DNA from: Nilaparvata lugens
Taxonomy: Eukaryota > Arthropoda > Insecta > Hemiptera > Delphacidae
DNA: 64,000 nt
Assembly (NCBI RefSeq): GCF_014356525.2
Contig: NC_052508.1
Coordinates: 49,207,858 to 49,271,857 of the forward strand
Direction of reading: 5' to 3'
Shown: positions 38,101 to 43,993 of the stretch, piece after piece
How positions within the stretch are numbered: the first letter of the stretch is position 1
Layout: the number at the start of each line of letters is the position of its first letter
Program-made: the position numbers and the translations under genes
Notes under the pieces: model-generated
Seen by the model: the letters and a program-made list of their open reading frames with translations, nothing else
What the model was told of the DNA's origin: nothing
Databases searched by the model: none

Positions 38101-39187
38101 TGATTATAAGTTTATTAATTTCATCAACACTCTTGTTGATTGATTTAATTATCCTGGATGCATTTCACTTTTCTATATTTTCAGCATGAACAACTTTTGC
38201 GTATTTTTCTGTATTTTTAAATACAGCGTCTCAATTTATGTTTCTAGGAACGCTGTCTTGTGATCACACAAAAGTGACGCCCTATTTTATCGAGTCAATC
38301 AATAGCAAAAAAGGATTCTGGGCGGTATCGTGCGCCAATCGAGTTCTCTACAATTTGGGCCTTTGCACGGGTCCTGATGCCAAGTATTACCTCATGGGAG
38401 AGGACGCTTCTCCTAAGTAAGTAGACCTACTAACTCTTTGGTTGTTTTGTTTTTTATTAGTGGGAACAATTTTTTAATGAGAAAACAAATATTTAATAAA
38501 ATATTAAAATTATTATTTGATGATATTAATAATAAGCGAATTATTTATTAATATAACAAAAGCTGGTCTCAGTAGTTGTTATAAAATTATCAATCTCGAG
38601 TGAACTCAAAAACATAATCTAAAAAAATATCACCTTCTTTATTGCTCATAAAGACTGCAAAGTCTGCAAAGTACAGTAGCCTATATAATATAATATTATA
38701 CATTTATTAAATCTACAATATAATATAGGCTCTACTGTACTTGAAAAAAAGTTTCATTCATTTGAAATACGGTACGGTATTCATTTTTAAACATCTTTTT
38801 TTGTCATTTAAGATTACATTAGTTATGTGTATTTGTTGCAGATTGAGAGGAATATTCTATTTAAGTACAAATGCTAACAAACCTTACGCACAAGGCCATC
38901 CAAGAAGCAGGCCCAGGAGAAATAGAAGACCCAGCAATGCTACTACCTCCTCCTCCTCCAACACAGTCAGCAGTAGCAGTAACCAGCTCAACAGACTGCA
39001 GCAATTTAGAACAACTGCTCATAGGAACAACAACAATCTAAGCAATAGAAATCAAAATTCGAACACTAGAAATCAAAGTTCAAACAATAGAAATCAAAGT
39101 TCAAACAAAAGAAACACAAACAATAATAGGCCTCAACGTAACAGCAATAGAAATAGGACTAGAAATAATAAGAGGCCAAATCAATAG
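20065..39187 (+). CDS. Secreted lipase, pancreatic lipase/phospholipase A1 family (8 coding exons)
   Basis: The spliced product is 450 residues. Residues 1-25 form a signal peptide, so it is a secreted acyl-ester hydrolase acting on triglycerides, galactolipids or phospholipids; the substrate is not decidable from sequence. In order it shows FYLYTR (about 86-91), the oxyanion-hole region RVIIHGFQGG (110-119), GDYNIIIVDYS (136-146), nucleophile motif GYSIGAH with Ser193, GLDPT with Asp218, DAHFVDVIHT (237-246), GHADFYVNGG, catalytic His286 in CDHTKV, then YFIESI and YLMGE. The core ends near residue 354 (YLSTNANKPYAQG), as usual for the family. A further 96 residues rich in Asn, Arg, Gln and Ser follow. 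All introns are GT-AG and the phases agree through every junction. Introns contain MITEs and dead retroelements. The family assignment is secure. The 23-nt third exon is inferred from frame and splice sites. Confidence 0.85.
20881..20986. repeat. Perfectly folding hairpin, 44-bp arms
   Basis: TAAATCACTTTTTACTATTG at 20881 and its continuation through ACGACTAGCAGTCAGATA are mirrored by TATCTGACTGCTAGTCGT to GCAAAAAGTGATTTA, ending at 20986, with only two or three mismatches and a loop of about 16 bases. It is a short foldback element or MITE remnant with no coding capacity. Confidence 0.75.
21039..21182. repeat. Palindromic element, about 60-bp arms
   Basis: ATTAAACTTGAATTTTAAAA at 21039 through ACACTTACTTTTGTAATGA is almost exactly inverted at 21121-21182, leaving a 20-base loop (CCAACAACAGGTCGAAACGA). 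The loop is GC-richer and non-palindromic. It lies 52 bases from the preceding hairpin but is unrelated to it in sequence. Confidence 0.8.
21527..21723. mobile_element. MITE with PIF/Harbinger-type TTA target duplication
   Basis: A 197-bp element. The terminal inverted repeats start GGCGGGATGCACACC and continue about 35 bases (to TTTCGTGAA) with few mismatches. Both ends are flanked by TTA (21524-21526 and 21724-21726). Three-base TWA duplications are characteristic of PIF/Harbinger transposons, so this is most likely a nonautonomous member of that superfamily. The interior repeats TTTCATG/GAAAC words and has no coding sequence. Confidence 0.7.
26100..26533 (-). pseudogene. Non-LTR retrotransposon 3' end, minus strand
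   Basis: The minus-strand reading from 26533 gives RNVHNIYNINYSDLTI, then a stretch with KIINMMPNALSEYL, then INKWVIQKFFFDISQIL. This spacing resembles the extreme C-terminus of Jockey/CR1-like reverse transcriptases (a RNxHN...NxLP...FK..L pattern). It stops at 26288, followed by an AT-rich 3' untranslated tail. The polymerase core is missing. The similarity is weak, so family assignment is tentative. Confidence 0.4.
27081..27104. repeat. TCCATCGG microsatellite, 3 copies
   Basis: Three exact tandem copies of the 8-base unit TCCATCGG, followed by a partial fourth (TCAT). Too short to be informative beyond being a marker. Confidence 0.85.
27575..27816. repeat. 121-bp tandem duplication
   Basis: ATAAATAGGCCTATTACCCA at 27575 recurs as ATAAATAGGCCTAATACCTA at 27696. 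Both copies run on through AACTATGACATTCCCTATTT to CCCCTGATTTACATT. The copies are over 90 percent identical by eye, so the duplication is recent. It lies in lipase intron 1. Confidence 0.85.
28128..28559 (+). pseudogene. Non-LTR retrotransposon endonuclease/reverse transcriptase, C-terminal fragment
   Basis: 143 open codons. The peptide contains KGKARKETEVKFYRTMAIPL, then MTYGSEVWT, SRIQASEMRFLCSIQGYSRR, YRLKWTNHLRRMPPTRLP and DGKRDVGRPRKWW. This is the well-known C-terminal block of insect non-LTR retrotransposon proteins (KFYxTxxxPxxxYGSExW; WxxHLxRM; GRRxxGRPxxRW). Polymerase motifs A-C are absent, so the copy is 5'-truncated by several kilobases. The 3' end runs into GATGATGAAGATGATGA, a simple-repeat tail. 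A second copy of the same 3' terminus is at 62467-62518. Confidence 0.8.
30869..31056. repeat. Foldback MITE
   Basis: ATGAAACACTAG at 30869 is inverted as CTAGTGTTTTAT ending at 31056. Internal segments are also inverted: TTTATTAAAAAGTTACATAC against GTATGTAAATTTTTTATAAA, and CTTCAGTGTGAGAA against TTTTTCACTGAAG. The whole 188 bases can fold into one long hairpin. Possible 4-base TATG duplications flank it. Noncoding. Confidence 0.65.
31368..31563 (+). CDS. Lipase exon 2: mature N-terminus to FYLYTR
   Basis: Acceptor GTTACAG at 31361-31367, donor CACCAG/GTACAA after 31563. It encodes the start of the mature protein, a 40-residue acidic/Asn segment with Cys31 and CVDPPLKCPHYRIQFYLYTR. The CP...FYLYTR motif begins the lipase fold. 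Codon use is GC-rich compared with the flanking intron (CCCGCCCTGCCGCAGACG), a good sign of a real exon. It ends with two bases of an Arg codon. Confidence 0.85.
32132..32154 (+). CDS. Lipase exon 3: predicted 23-nt microexon
   Basis: Acceptor CTCATCCAG ends at 32131 and donor GAAA/GTAATA follows 32154. It encodes DFDLHKE between the split Arg of exon 2 and a split Lys of exon 4. Without it, exon 2 can join only to an acceptor at 32409, whose reading meets TAA at 32414-32416, or to the acceptor at 32420 out of frame. With it, all eight exons stay in frame. It also restores part of the linker that the family has between YTR and VIIHGF. Prediction by phase and fit only. Confidence 0.55.
32421..32516 (+). 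CDS. Lipase exon 4: oxyanion-hole region
   Basis: Acceptor CTAAAAAG at 32413-32420, donor GAGATG/GTGAGT after 32516. It encodes LRVSYCINSTRVIIHGFQGG then RNFSPSTDLRD. The HGF motif carries the backbone amide of the oxyanion hole in this family, and NFSPSTDLRDAY leads to the next strand. The acceptor lacks a pyrimidine tract, which makes the exact 5' border the least certain of the gene. Confidence 0.7.
33232..33486 (+). CDS. Lipase exon 5: nucleophile serine
   Basis: Acceptor TGGGCAG ends at 33231, donor ATCACTG/GTCAGA after 33486. 85 codons with GDYNIIIVDYSTLVRIPCLN, WSPRFCAQCIAQMIEYL, then HLMGYSIGAHIAGL carrying the GXSXG nucleophile (Ser193). Strongly GC-biased codons contrast with both introns. 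Confidence 0.92.
33720..35410 (+). mobile_element. 5'-truncated non-LTR retrotransposon in lipase intron
   Basis: This element sits in the sense orientation in intron 5. It begins just before reverse transcriptase motif A, carries the rest of ORF2 (pseudogene 33726-34887) and a T-rich 3' untranslated region. It ends in seven or more copies of TTTGA (about 35369-35410) instead of poly(A). Simple-repeat tails of this kind occur in CR1/L2-like and related non-LTR clades. 5' truncation is the usual outcome of target-primed reverse transcription. The AT-rich stretch 33520-33720, with TTTATTTATTCATAC, looks like the 3' end of another, minus-strand retroelement abutting it. Confidence 0.85.
33726..34887 (+). 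pseudogene. Reverse transcriptase (non-LTR) pseudogene
   Basis: 304 uninterrupted codons give motif A LDLAKAFD (residues 5-12), motif B QGSTLGP (65-71) and motif C with the catalytic FADD (93-96). Then come KYLGIIVD and the thumb region YVQSIIQYGILVWGG. A TAA at 34638-34640 interrupts. The same frame continues with TYPTRFRVNHGF and LYRNLPAEMNQ. A shift of frame near 34785 is needed to reach VPAFKRMVEGWLYRLG and a natural stop at 34885-34887. The fingers domain and endonuclease are missing. The copy is dead. Confidence 0.85.
35411..36864. other. Lipase intron 5, right part
   Basis: AT-rich sequence with no exon or RNA. 35600-35660 has mildly GC-richer sequence with repeated AGACGTGAGCAGA-like words (GCAGACGTGAGACGTGAGCAG). 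36777-36800 is an ATTATT/GTTGTTG microsatellite. Nothing else is recognisable. Confidence 0.5.
36865..37056 (+). CDS. Lipase exon 6: catalytic aspartate
   Basis: Acceptor GTGTTCAG ends at 36864, donor ATCA/GTGAGA after 37056. It encodes GLDPTIIFYMGNNATRDLDP, DAHFVDVIHTGAGVLGQWGP and NGHADFYVNGGTSQPGC. Asp218 in GLDP is the expected acid of the triad. NNAT is a potential N-glycosylation site. The exon is strikingly GC-rich (GCGACGCGGGACCTGGACCC). Confidence 0.93.
37109..37405. repeat. Foldback MITE (unfilled relative of 53000-53492)
   Basis: TACTATGATAGAGAA at 37109 and TTCTCTATGGTACTATA ending at 37405 are inverted. The inner part (CCGTTCTTACACTCACACCA then GGCCAAAACAGTAA) matches 53351-53395. 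It lies 52 bases after lipase exon 6. Because the 53-kb relative contains an extra 215-bp MITE at the position corresponding to 37228, this copy shows the pre-insertion state. Confidence 0.7.
38248..38416 (+). CDS. Lipase exon 7: catalytic histidine
   Basis: Acceptor TTTCTAG ends at 38247, donor CCTAA/GTAAGT after 38416. It encodes TLSCDHTKVTPYFIESINSK, GFWAVSCANRVLYNLGLC and YYLMGEDASP. His286 in CDH completes the triad. The paired Cys residues match those forming disulfides in the family. It ends with two bases of Lys336. Confidence 0.93.
38842..39187 (+). CDS. Lipase exon 8: end of core and Asn/Arg-rich tail
   Basis: Acceptor TTTGTTGCAG ends at 38841. The first 18 residues, LRGIFYLSTNANKPYAQG, close the lipase core. 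Then 96 residues follow with HPRSRPRRNRRPSN, a TTSSSSNTVSSSSNQ stretch, and a repeat of RNQ(S/N)SN(T/N/K) units: RNQNSNT, RNQSSNN, RNQSSNK. It ends in RTRNNKRPNQ and TAG/A at 39185-39187. The tail is strongly basic and low-complexity, unlike ordinary family members that stop shortly after the core. Confidence 0.88.
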
Positions 39188-39515
39188 ACTGCAAAAATGT
39201 GATGCAAACTTTATTCTTGCTACCAGATCATATTTTGTGGATTATAGTTACTTAAGAATACAACAAATTTTTGTGCAATATATTTTTATAGTTAAAATTA
39301 TTATTCACCTCTCATGCTATTATAGAATTATTAAGCATTAAAATTGTGAATAGTTAATCTTAATAATTAATATTTGATCCATAATCTTTGTGATTATGAT
39401 GCTGATTTGTGACATAGAGGCGACCGTAACAGTATGTTCAGTGTAATCCATATCAATAGTGCCTTCAAAAGAACACCTTGAGTGTTGCCAGTGTCACCGA
39501 AAGCTAAATTACTCG

Positions 39516-39521
39516 AATAAA
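39516..39521 (+). terminator. Candidate lipase polyadenylation signal
   Basis: AATAAA about 330 bases after the stop codon, the first canonical hexamer downstream on this strand. It would give a 3' untranslated region of roughly 350 bases, ending before the inverted duplication at 39718. Confidence 0.4.
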
Positions 39522-39816
39522 ATTGAATTTTCTTCACAAAATCGGAACTTTTTTCACATATAGACTTAATAGAATAGTTCTGTTATAGGAATATTCAGTA
39601 TAAACTGAAAGCTAAAATATATCAGCAACTAGATAGCAAAATAAAATAGGAGTAGTAGGCCTACCTTTAGGCTATAATAAAAAAATATACTTCTATTAAC
39701 TTTTTCGTTAAGGCTACTCTTAATTATGAACAAATAAATAAGAATCTGAGTACCTTTTTTAAATTCTTAATTTAAATAAAAAATTTTAAAAAGGGTACTT
39801 GGATTTTTATTTTTTA

Positions 39817-40355
39817 CTAGCAGATAACCCTTGCTTCGCAAGAGTCTAATTAAAATCCTGACAAACTGAAAACTCTATGTACCGTGATGAAATCTTGAAG
39901 AATTGAGAATAGGCCTGCAATCATCCTCAGTAAATTAAGAATTTACTGAGAATTCAAAAAGAATCTCTTTTCTGTATAGGGCTACTTGAAATATAAATAG
40001 AAAGAAAAATAAAAAATCTCAGTACCCTTTTTGATGCCATTTTCAAGTGATATGAAGTAAAAATTTTTATTAAATACATTTTCAAGTGATACGAAGTAAA
40101 AACTTTTACTCCATATCACTTGAAAATAACATCAATGTTGAAACATGTTGTGATTAAATAATTCAAAGAGTACTGAGTACTGAGAATTTTTATTTTTCTC
40201 CTATTTAAATTAAGAATATATTTATGCAAAATTTCAAGTTAATAATTTCAGTAGTTCAAACGTGATGATGCGTGATGATTTTTGAATTTCCTATTCCCTA
40301 CATGTACAAGCCGATTCTTTCCTTTATTATAATAATTGTATCATAGATTTCTTGA
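39817..40355 (-). mobile_element. Helitron-like element (minus)
   Basis: On the minus strand it starts with TC after an A (40355-40354) and ends in CTAG before T (39820-39817). The sequence just before the end, CTTGCGAAGCAAGGG, can form a GAAG-loop hairpin. TC start, CTAG end, subterminal hairpin and A/T insertion site are Helitron hallmarks. It is nonautonomous, without Rep/helicase. It carries about 245 bases of AT-rich extra sequence with internal inversions that the 52571-52823 copy lacks. Confidence 0.6.
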
Positions 40356-40766
40356 TACTTGTAATTGTAGAGTACCTTATAGTATTAATAAGTTACATTT
40401 CACCTTAGCATTACACCCAATCTATTTCAATGTCCAATAGATTGATATCAGTAAGTTAAAAGGTGCAATATAAAAACTACTTCCTATGAGAATCAGTATT
40501 AAAAAAAAACTCCAGCTCGTTTGATTTTTTGGCGGCATATTGAGATATTGTTGTAGCTACCATCTACCGGCGAACGGTAGAACTTGAAGGATTGAGAAAT
40601 CAACGATTTTGAAAACGTCATTATTTGCTATCTATTTATTATACACTTGTTTCTCATCAAATTCTATGTATCTATTTTTGTGATGAAATGTAGGGGACAT
40701 TATCTGGCATGCGATATAAATTCTTTTATATCATCATATTCTGATAATGAAGTATTTTCTCCGTAC

Positions 40767-40789
40767 CTCTCGCCAGAGAAATGTGTGAA
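40767..40789 (+). promoter_or_regulatory. Orphan U1-type PSEA promoter element
   Basis: CTCTCGCCAGAG, AAA, TGTGTGAA, identical to the element upstream of the U1 at 49867-50028. The 60-base spacing predicts +1 at 40827, but no U1 follows. Instead, 42 bases on, the 3' end of a convergent U2 sequence begins. Just downstream, TATAAAT at 40811 replaces TGTAGAT of the U1 copy. Confidence 0.6.
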
Positions 40790-40868
40790 CTTTTGTAGTG
40801 GAGCCAAGGGTATAAATTAGTAATATAATGCACCAGATCATAATCACAAAATAAAAAATCCCATTGCG

Positions 40869-41058
40869 GATGAGTGGTCCCGACTGTACTGCAATGCCAG
40901 GTCGACCCGTGATGGAGGTGGTGCAAACCCCCCTATCACTCCATCTATTTCCTAAAATCAGTTTAATATACTGGCCACACAATGTGCGGCGTATCAGATA
41001 TTAAGCTGATAAGAACAGATACAACATTTTGATCTTAGCCAACAGGCCGAGAAGCGAT
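40869..41058 (-). ncRNA. U2 snRNA-like gene (variant or pseudogene)
   Basis: The minus strand from 41058 begins ATCGCTTCTCGGCC and contains GGCTAAGATCAA, then GTATCTGTTCTTATCAGCTT AATATCTGATA, and later GGTCGACCTGGCATTGCAGT. These are the diagnostic landmarks of U2, the snRNA that pairs with the intron branch site. The length of about 190 matches the family. Two normally invariant places differ. The branch-site pairing element GTAGTA reads GTTGTA. The Sm site expected as ATTTTTGG reads ATTTTAGG. Promoter structure is retained (41096-41118). It could be a decaying copy or a divergent expressed variant. Confidence 0.9.
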
Positions 41059-41095
41059 AACGGACATTTGGGAATCATGAGCTACTATATCAAGC

Positions 41096-41118
41096 TTCAC
41101 ACAAAACTCTGGCGAGAG
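41096..41118 (-). promoter_or_regulatory. U2 PSEA promoter element
   Basis: On the minus strand, CTCTCGCCAGAG, TTT, TGTGTGAA spans -60 to -38 relative to the U2 +1 at 41058. The U1 copy has the same 12-base and 8-base blocks at the same distance, while sequence on either side is unrelated. Position and sharing fit the insect proximal sequence element A bound by SNAPc. Confidence 0.7.
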
Positions 41119-41476
41119 TTTACAAAATTCCTCAACTTTGATCAACCATTCCAGGATGGAATATTGTTATATTAGTGTGGGAATACTTACATACCTTTCA
41201 AAAATTGGAAAATCATCAACTTCATTGATTAGATCGTGCATAATTGCAATATTACAATAGATAATCAGAATAATATATGACACTAGAATTTTTTAACTGA
41301 AATGCAAGCAACTGTTGTGCTAGTTCTAAAAATGCCTGCTAGGATGTGCTAGTATAGTCTCAGGAGCTGAACAGTTCATTCTACTATTATTGATCTTGTC
41401 CTCTAACCTACAAAATTCATAATGATTGTTATCTCAGTCAGTCAATAAATTACAAATGGGACCTTATATAATAATA

Positions 41477-41730
41477 CTAGCAAGAACCCGTGCTTCGCAA
41501 GGATCTATTTTAAAACTTGACAAAATGAAAACTTGATGTAATGAAATTTTGAAGAATTGAGAATAGGCCTATAACCATCCTTGGTTATTTAAGAATCTAT
41601 AAGCAAAATTTCAAGTTAATTAGTCCAGTAGTTCAGACGTGATGATGCGTCAAACATAATTTTCCTATCCCGTATGTGCATAAGCCAGCTCTTTACTTTA
41701 TATAATTAACGATATAGTAGATATAGTAGA
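41477..41730 (-). mobile_element. Helitron-like element, second copy (minus)
   Basis: Related to 39817-40355 and 52571-52823 (shared AAGAATTGAGAATAGGCCT and the CAAAATTTCAAGTTAAT region). The minus strand ends CCTTGCGAAGCACGGGTTCT then TGCTAG/T, with a hairpin before the CTAG terminus. The 5' end is taken near 41730 within ATATAGTAGATATAG repeats and is uncertain. Flanks do not match the duplication arms, so this is an independent insertion. Confidence 0.55.
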
Positions 41731-41916
41731 TATGCAAGAGATAGGACTGTGGAACAGAATAGTGGTGAAACTATGATAGCGCCAGAAGTGTCTCAAACAC
41801 AATAGTAGGTACTACATGACTTTTTGAAAGTGATTTTAAAAAATGTTAAAACAAAAAACTGAATCCTTATCATTCTACCTCCATTTAGAGAGGCTTTTGT
41901 TTGAGCCGAATGGAAA

Positions 41917-42853
41917 TCTATTTATAAAAAATGAATGTCTGTTTACGTGTGTTTGTTTGTATGTTTGTTTGTTCCCTGTAGACTTGAAAACCACTTGACA
42001 TAACAGCATGAAACTTGGGAATATGTTGTGGGTTGGTTTCTGAACAGAAATTTTAATAGGGGGGGGCTAATAATTATTATTTATTAATCCATTCTACAGA
42101 CATTATGTTTTCGAAATTTTCGGCCGAGCGGCTACTGAAGAACGAAAAGATGATCATGATTCAAGATCATATTGTGATAATATGATTTAGCATCTAAGGT
42201 TACCAGCTGTAATAAACATATCACCCTGTGATAAATTATTGTGTACTGGTATTAAAACGGTAGTTTAGAGTTGAAGTGTAGTTGATTGGTACCAGCTGTT
42301 GATAATGATTCCTTAGAAGACCTATACAAAAAATTATCACTCCCCTATCATTGAGAAACTGGAAAATGTTTAAAAAAATTATCACCTAATGAAAGAGAGT
42401 ATATATTGTATAGTATATATGTATAGTATTCATATTGCATTCATTAATTACTGAAGAATGAAAGAATAATTCACAATTTTTTGAATTTAGCTTAGCTTAT
42501 ATTCATCCTAAAATGGAAAGAATATGGAATTCTGTGTGATTCATCGTACATCGCATATTTCCTGGACCATATATCGACAATCTACAGCTATGAAAACCTT
42601 GAATATTTTTCTTTGAAACACTGATATAACATTTTTTTTTAATTGAAAACTTTACTGATAGATATTACTACCAATTGATTGAGAAGAATAATATGTTTTC
42701 GGAATAATGAATGCTGCATGACTAAGCACATAGGAAGTCCGTATTGAGATGTAAATGAACATGTTGATTGTCAGATAAATTTAATGATTCACCAAATAAA
42801 GTCGAGTGTAACATGAGATACATTGGCGGTACGAAGTTCGCTGGGTAAGCTAG
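41917..42853 (+). mobile_element. Nonautonomous Helitron (937 bp)
   Basis: A/TC at 41916-41918 opens TCTATTTATAAAAAATGAAT then GTCTGTTTACGTGTGTTTG, a 5' end shared by many insect Helitrons. The 3' end, GTACGAAGTTCGCTGGGTAA then GCTAG/T at 42849-42854, has a short GAAGTTC stem before CTAG. There are no terminal inverted repeats and no target duplication, and insertion is between A and T. No Rep/helicase ORF. G-run near 42060. Confidence 0.7.
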
Positions 42854-43019
42854 TTGTAAATTAAGCTTTATTATTAATAGACAACGCTGAAAAAGACAGG
42901 CTCAATCACCAGGAATTCTATAAATCTGTAGAACGTTTACCACGTAAAACACGTGGTAAGCTCGCGCTCTCAATCAACGCAAAATCAATTCGATCAGCTA
43001 ATTGATGAAATTGTTTTAA

Positions 43020-43631
43020 GCTTTCCAATGATTACAACATGTGTTAGAATATCATGTGTCAATTATCTCAGTTCCATATGGAGTTCACCTTACCATAAGC
43101 TTACTTAATAGGATCCTATTTCATCCTTTGAAACCCTTATAGGCAAAATATCTCAAAATCCGTTCTTAGTGCGCGTCTAGCATGTTTGAAGAATATTTGT
43201 GCAAAGTTTTTAGCCTGTAGGCCAATTAGTTTGAGCTGTAGTGTGATTTTACATCAAAATTTTCGAAAAGTGCCCTCTCCTGAACCCCCCTGTGCTTCTG
43301 ATTGGAATTTTTCTGCATAGATCTGATTTTTTTCATACCTGAACGAAAAAGTTCCTCATGACTTTGCTGTGCAATGAACGGTTAAAAAGTGAAAATTTTG
43401 GGGGTCCCAGCTCCCTCAGGGGGGGCAGATTTCTGAAAATCTTTTTGTAGTGGATGTTTTGAGGCTACAATAAACAATTGTGCGAAATATCAAGTTTTTA
43501 GGCTTAGTAGTTTGGGCTGTGGTGTGATTTCAGTTTGTCGGGGCTTAGCCTTTTAGATAGCCTCTACCTTTTAGGTAGAAAAAGAAGAAGAAGAAGAAGA
43601 AGAAGAAGAAGAAGAAGAAGAAGAAGAAGAA
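43020..43631 (+). repeat. GAA-tailed dispersed repeat, copy 1
   Basis: From AATGATTACAACATGTGTTA to GGGGCTTAGCCTTTTA this aligns along its whole length with 47170-47746. It ends in a (GAA)n tract of about 18 units (43578-43631). No coding sequence. A fixed 3' end with a simple-repeat tail suggests a non-LTR or SINE-like element. Same orientation as copy 2. Confidence 0.8.
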
Positions 43632-43689
43632 AATAGATTATTATGAAGCTTTGGCCTGTGATCTGTATAAATGTCCTGTAACAACTAAA

Positions 43690-43993
43690 GGTGCGTCCAC
43701 ACATGCCGAACTGAACCTCGAACCGCGCAGCAAACCGTGCATTCCTCCGAGCATCTTGCCTTTCAACGAACATGAGCATATGTTTCATAATGTTAAAAAT
43801 CAGCTGTTAATAATTCGCCGTACCGCACTCCGAACCATTCGCCGTGCCGCTTGCCTCTGTTCTAACTGCTCGCCTCACCTCACTCCGAACGCTGAACTTT
43901 TCAGCCAATCAGAGCCCTCGATTACAATTCGCCGTGCAGCTTTCTCCACAATATTTTGGCTATCCATCACAAAAAAGAAAACATGCGAACATT
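43690..43993. repeat. GC-richer repeat of unknown type
   Basis: It starts with GGTGCGTCCACACATG, a word resembling the termini of common insect MITEs, and has internal reiteration of ATTCGCCGTGCCGC (near 43816, 43843 and 43927) and CTCCGAAC. No matching right terminus is seen; the retroelement at 43994 may have cut it off. The 157-codon open frame over it has no recognisable content. Confidence 0.35.

Larger units (their letters stand above)
39718..40827 (+). repeat. Inverted segmental duplication, arm A
   Basis: Read in reverse complement this segment matches 50029-52925 base by base with modest divergence. It includes a Helitron copy (39817-40355), 430 bases of U1 upstream sequence and the U1 promoter. 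Arm B has an extra 2.07-kb insertion, and arm A has about 245 extra bases near 39955-40200. Matching continues outside the Helitron on both sides, so this is a duplication of a genomic segment rather than two insertions of one transposon. At the inner end arm B runs into U1, whereas arm A runs 42 bases further and meets the 3' end of U2. Confidence 0.8.

Noticed and set aside
40726..40982. Minus ORFs across U2 and its flank
   Set aside because: They overlap the U2 snRNA sequence and its 3' flank; no protein similarity.
43564..43631. (GAA)n as an insect CRISPR-like or telomeric array
   Set aside because: Simple microsatellite tail of a dispersed repeat; no spacers, not TTAGG.
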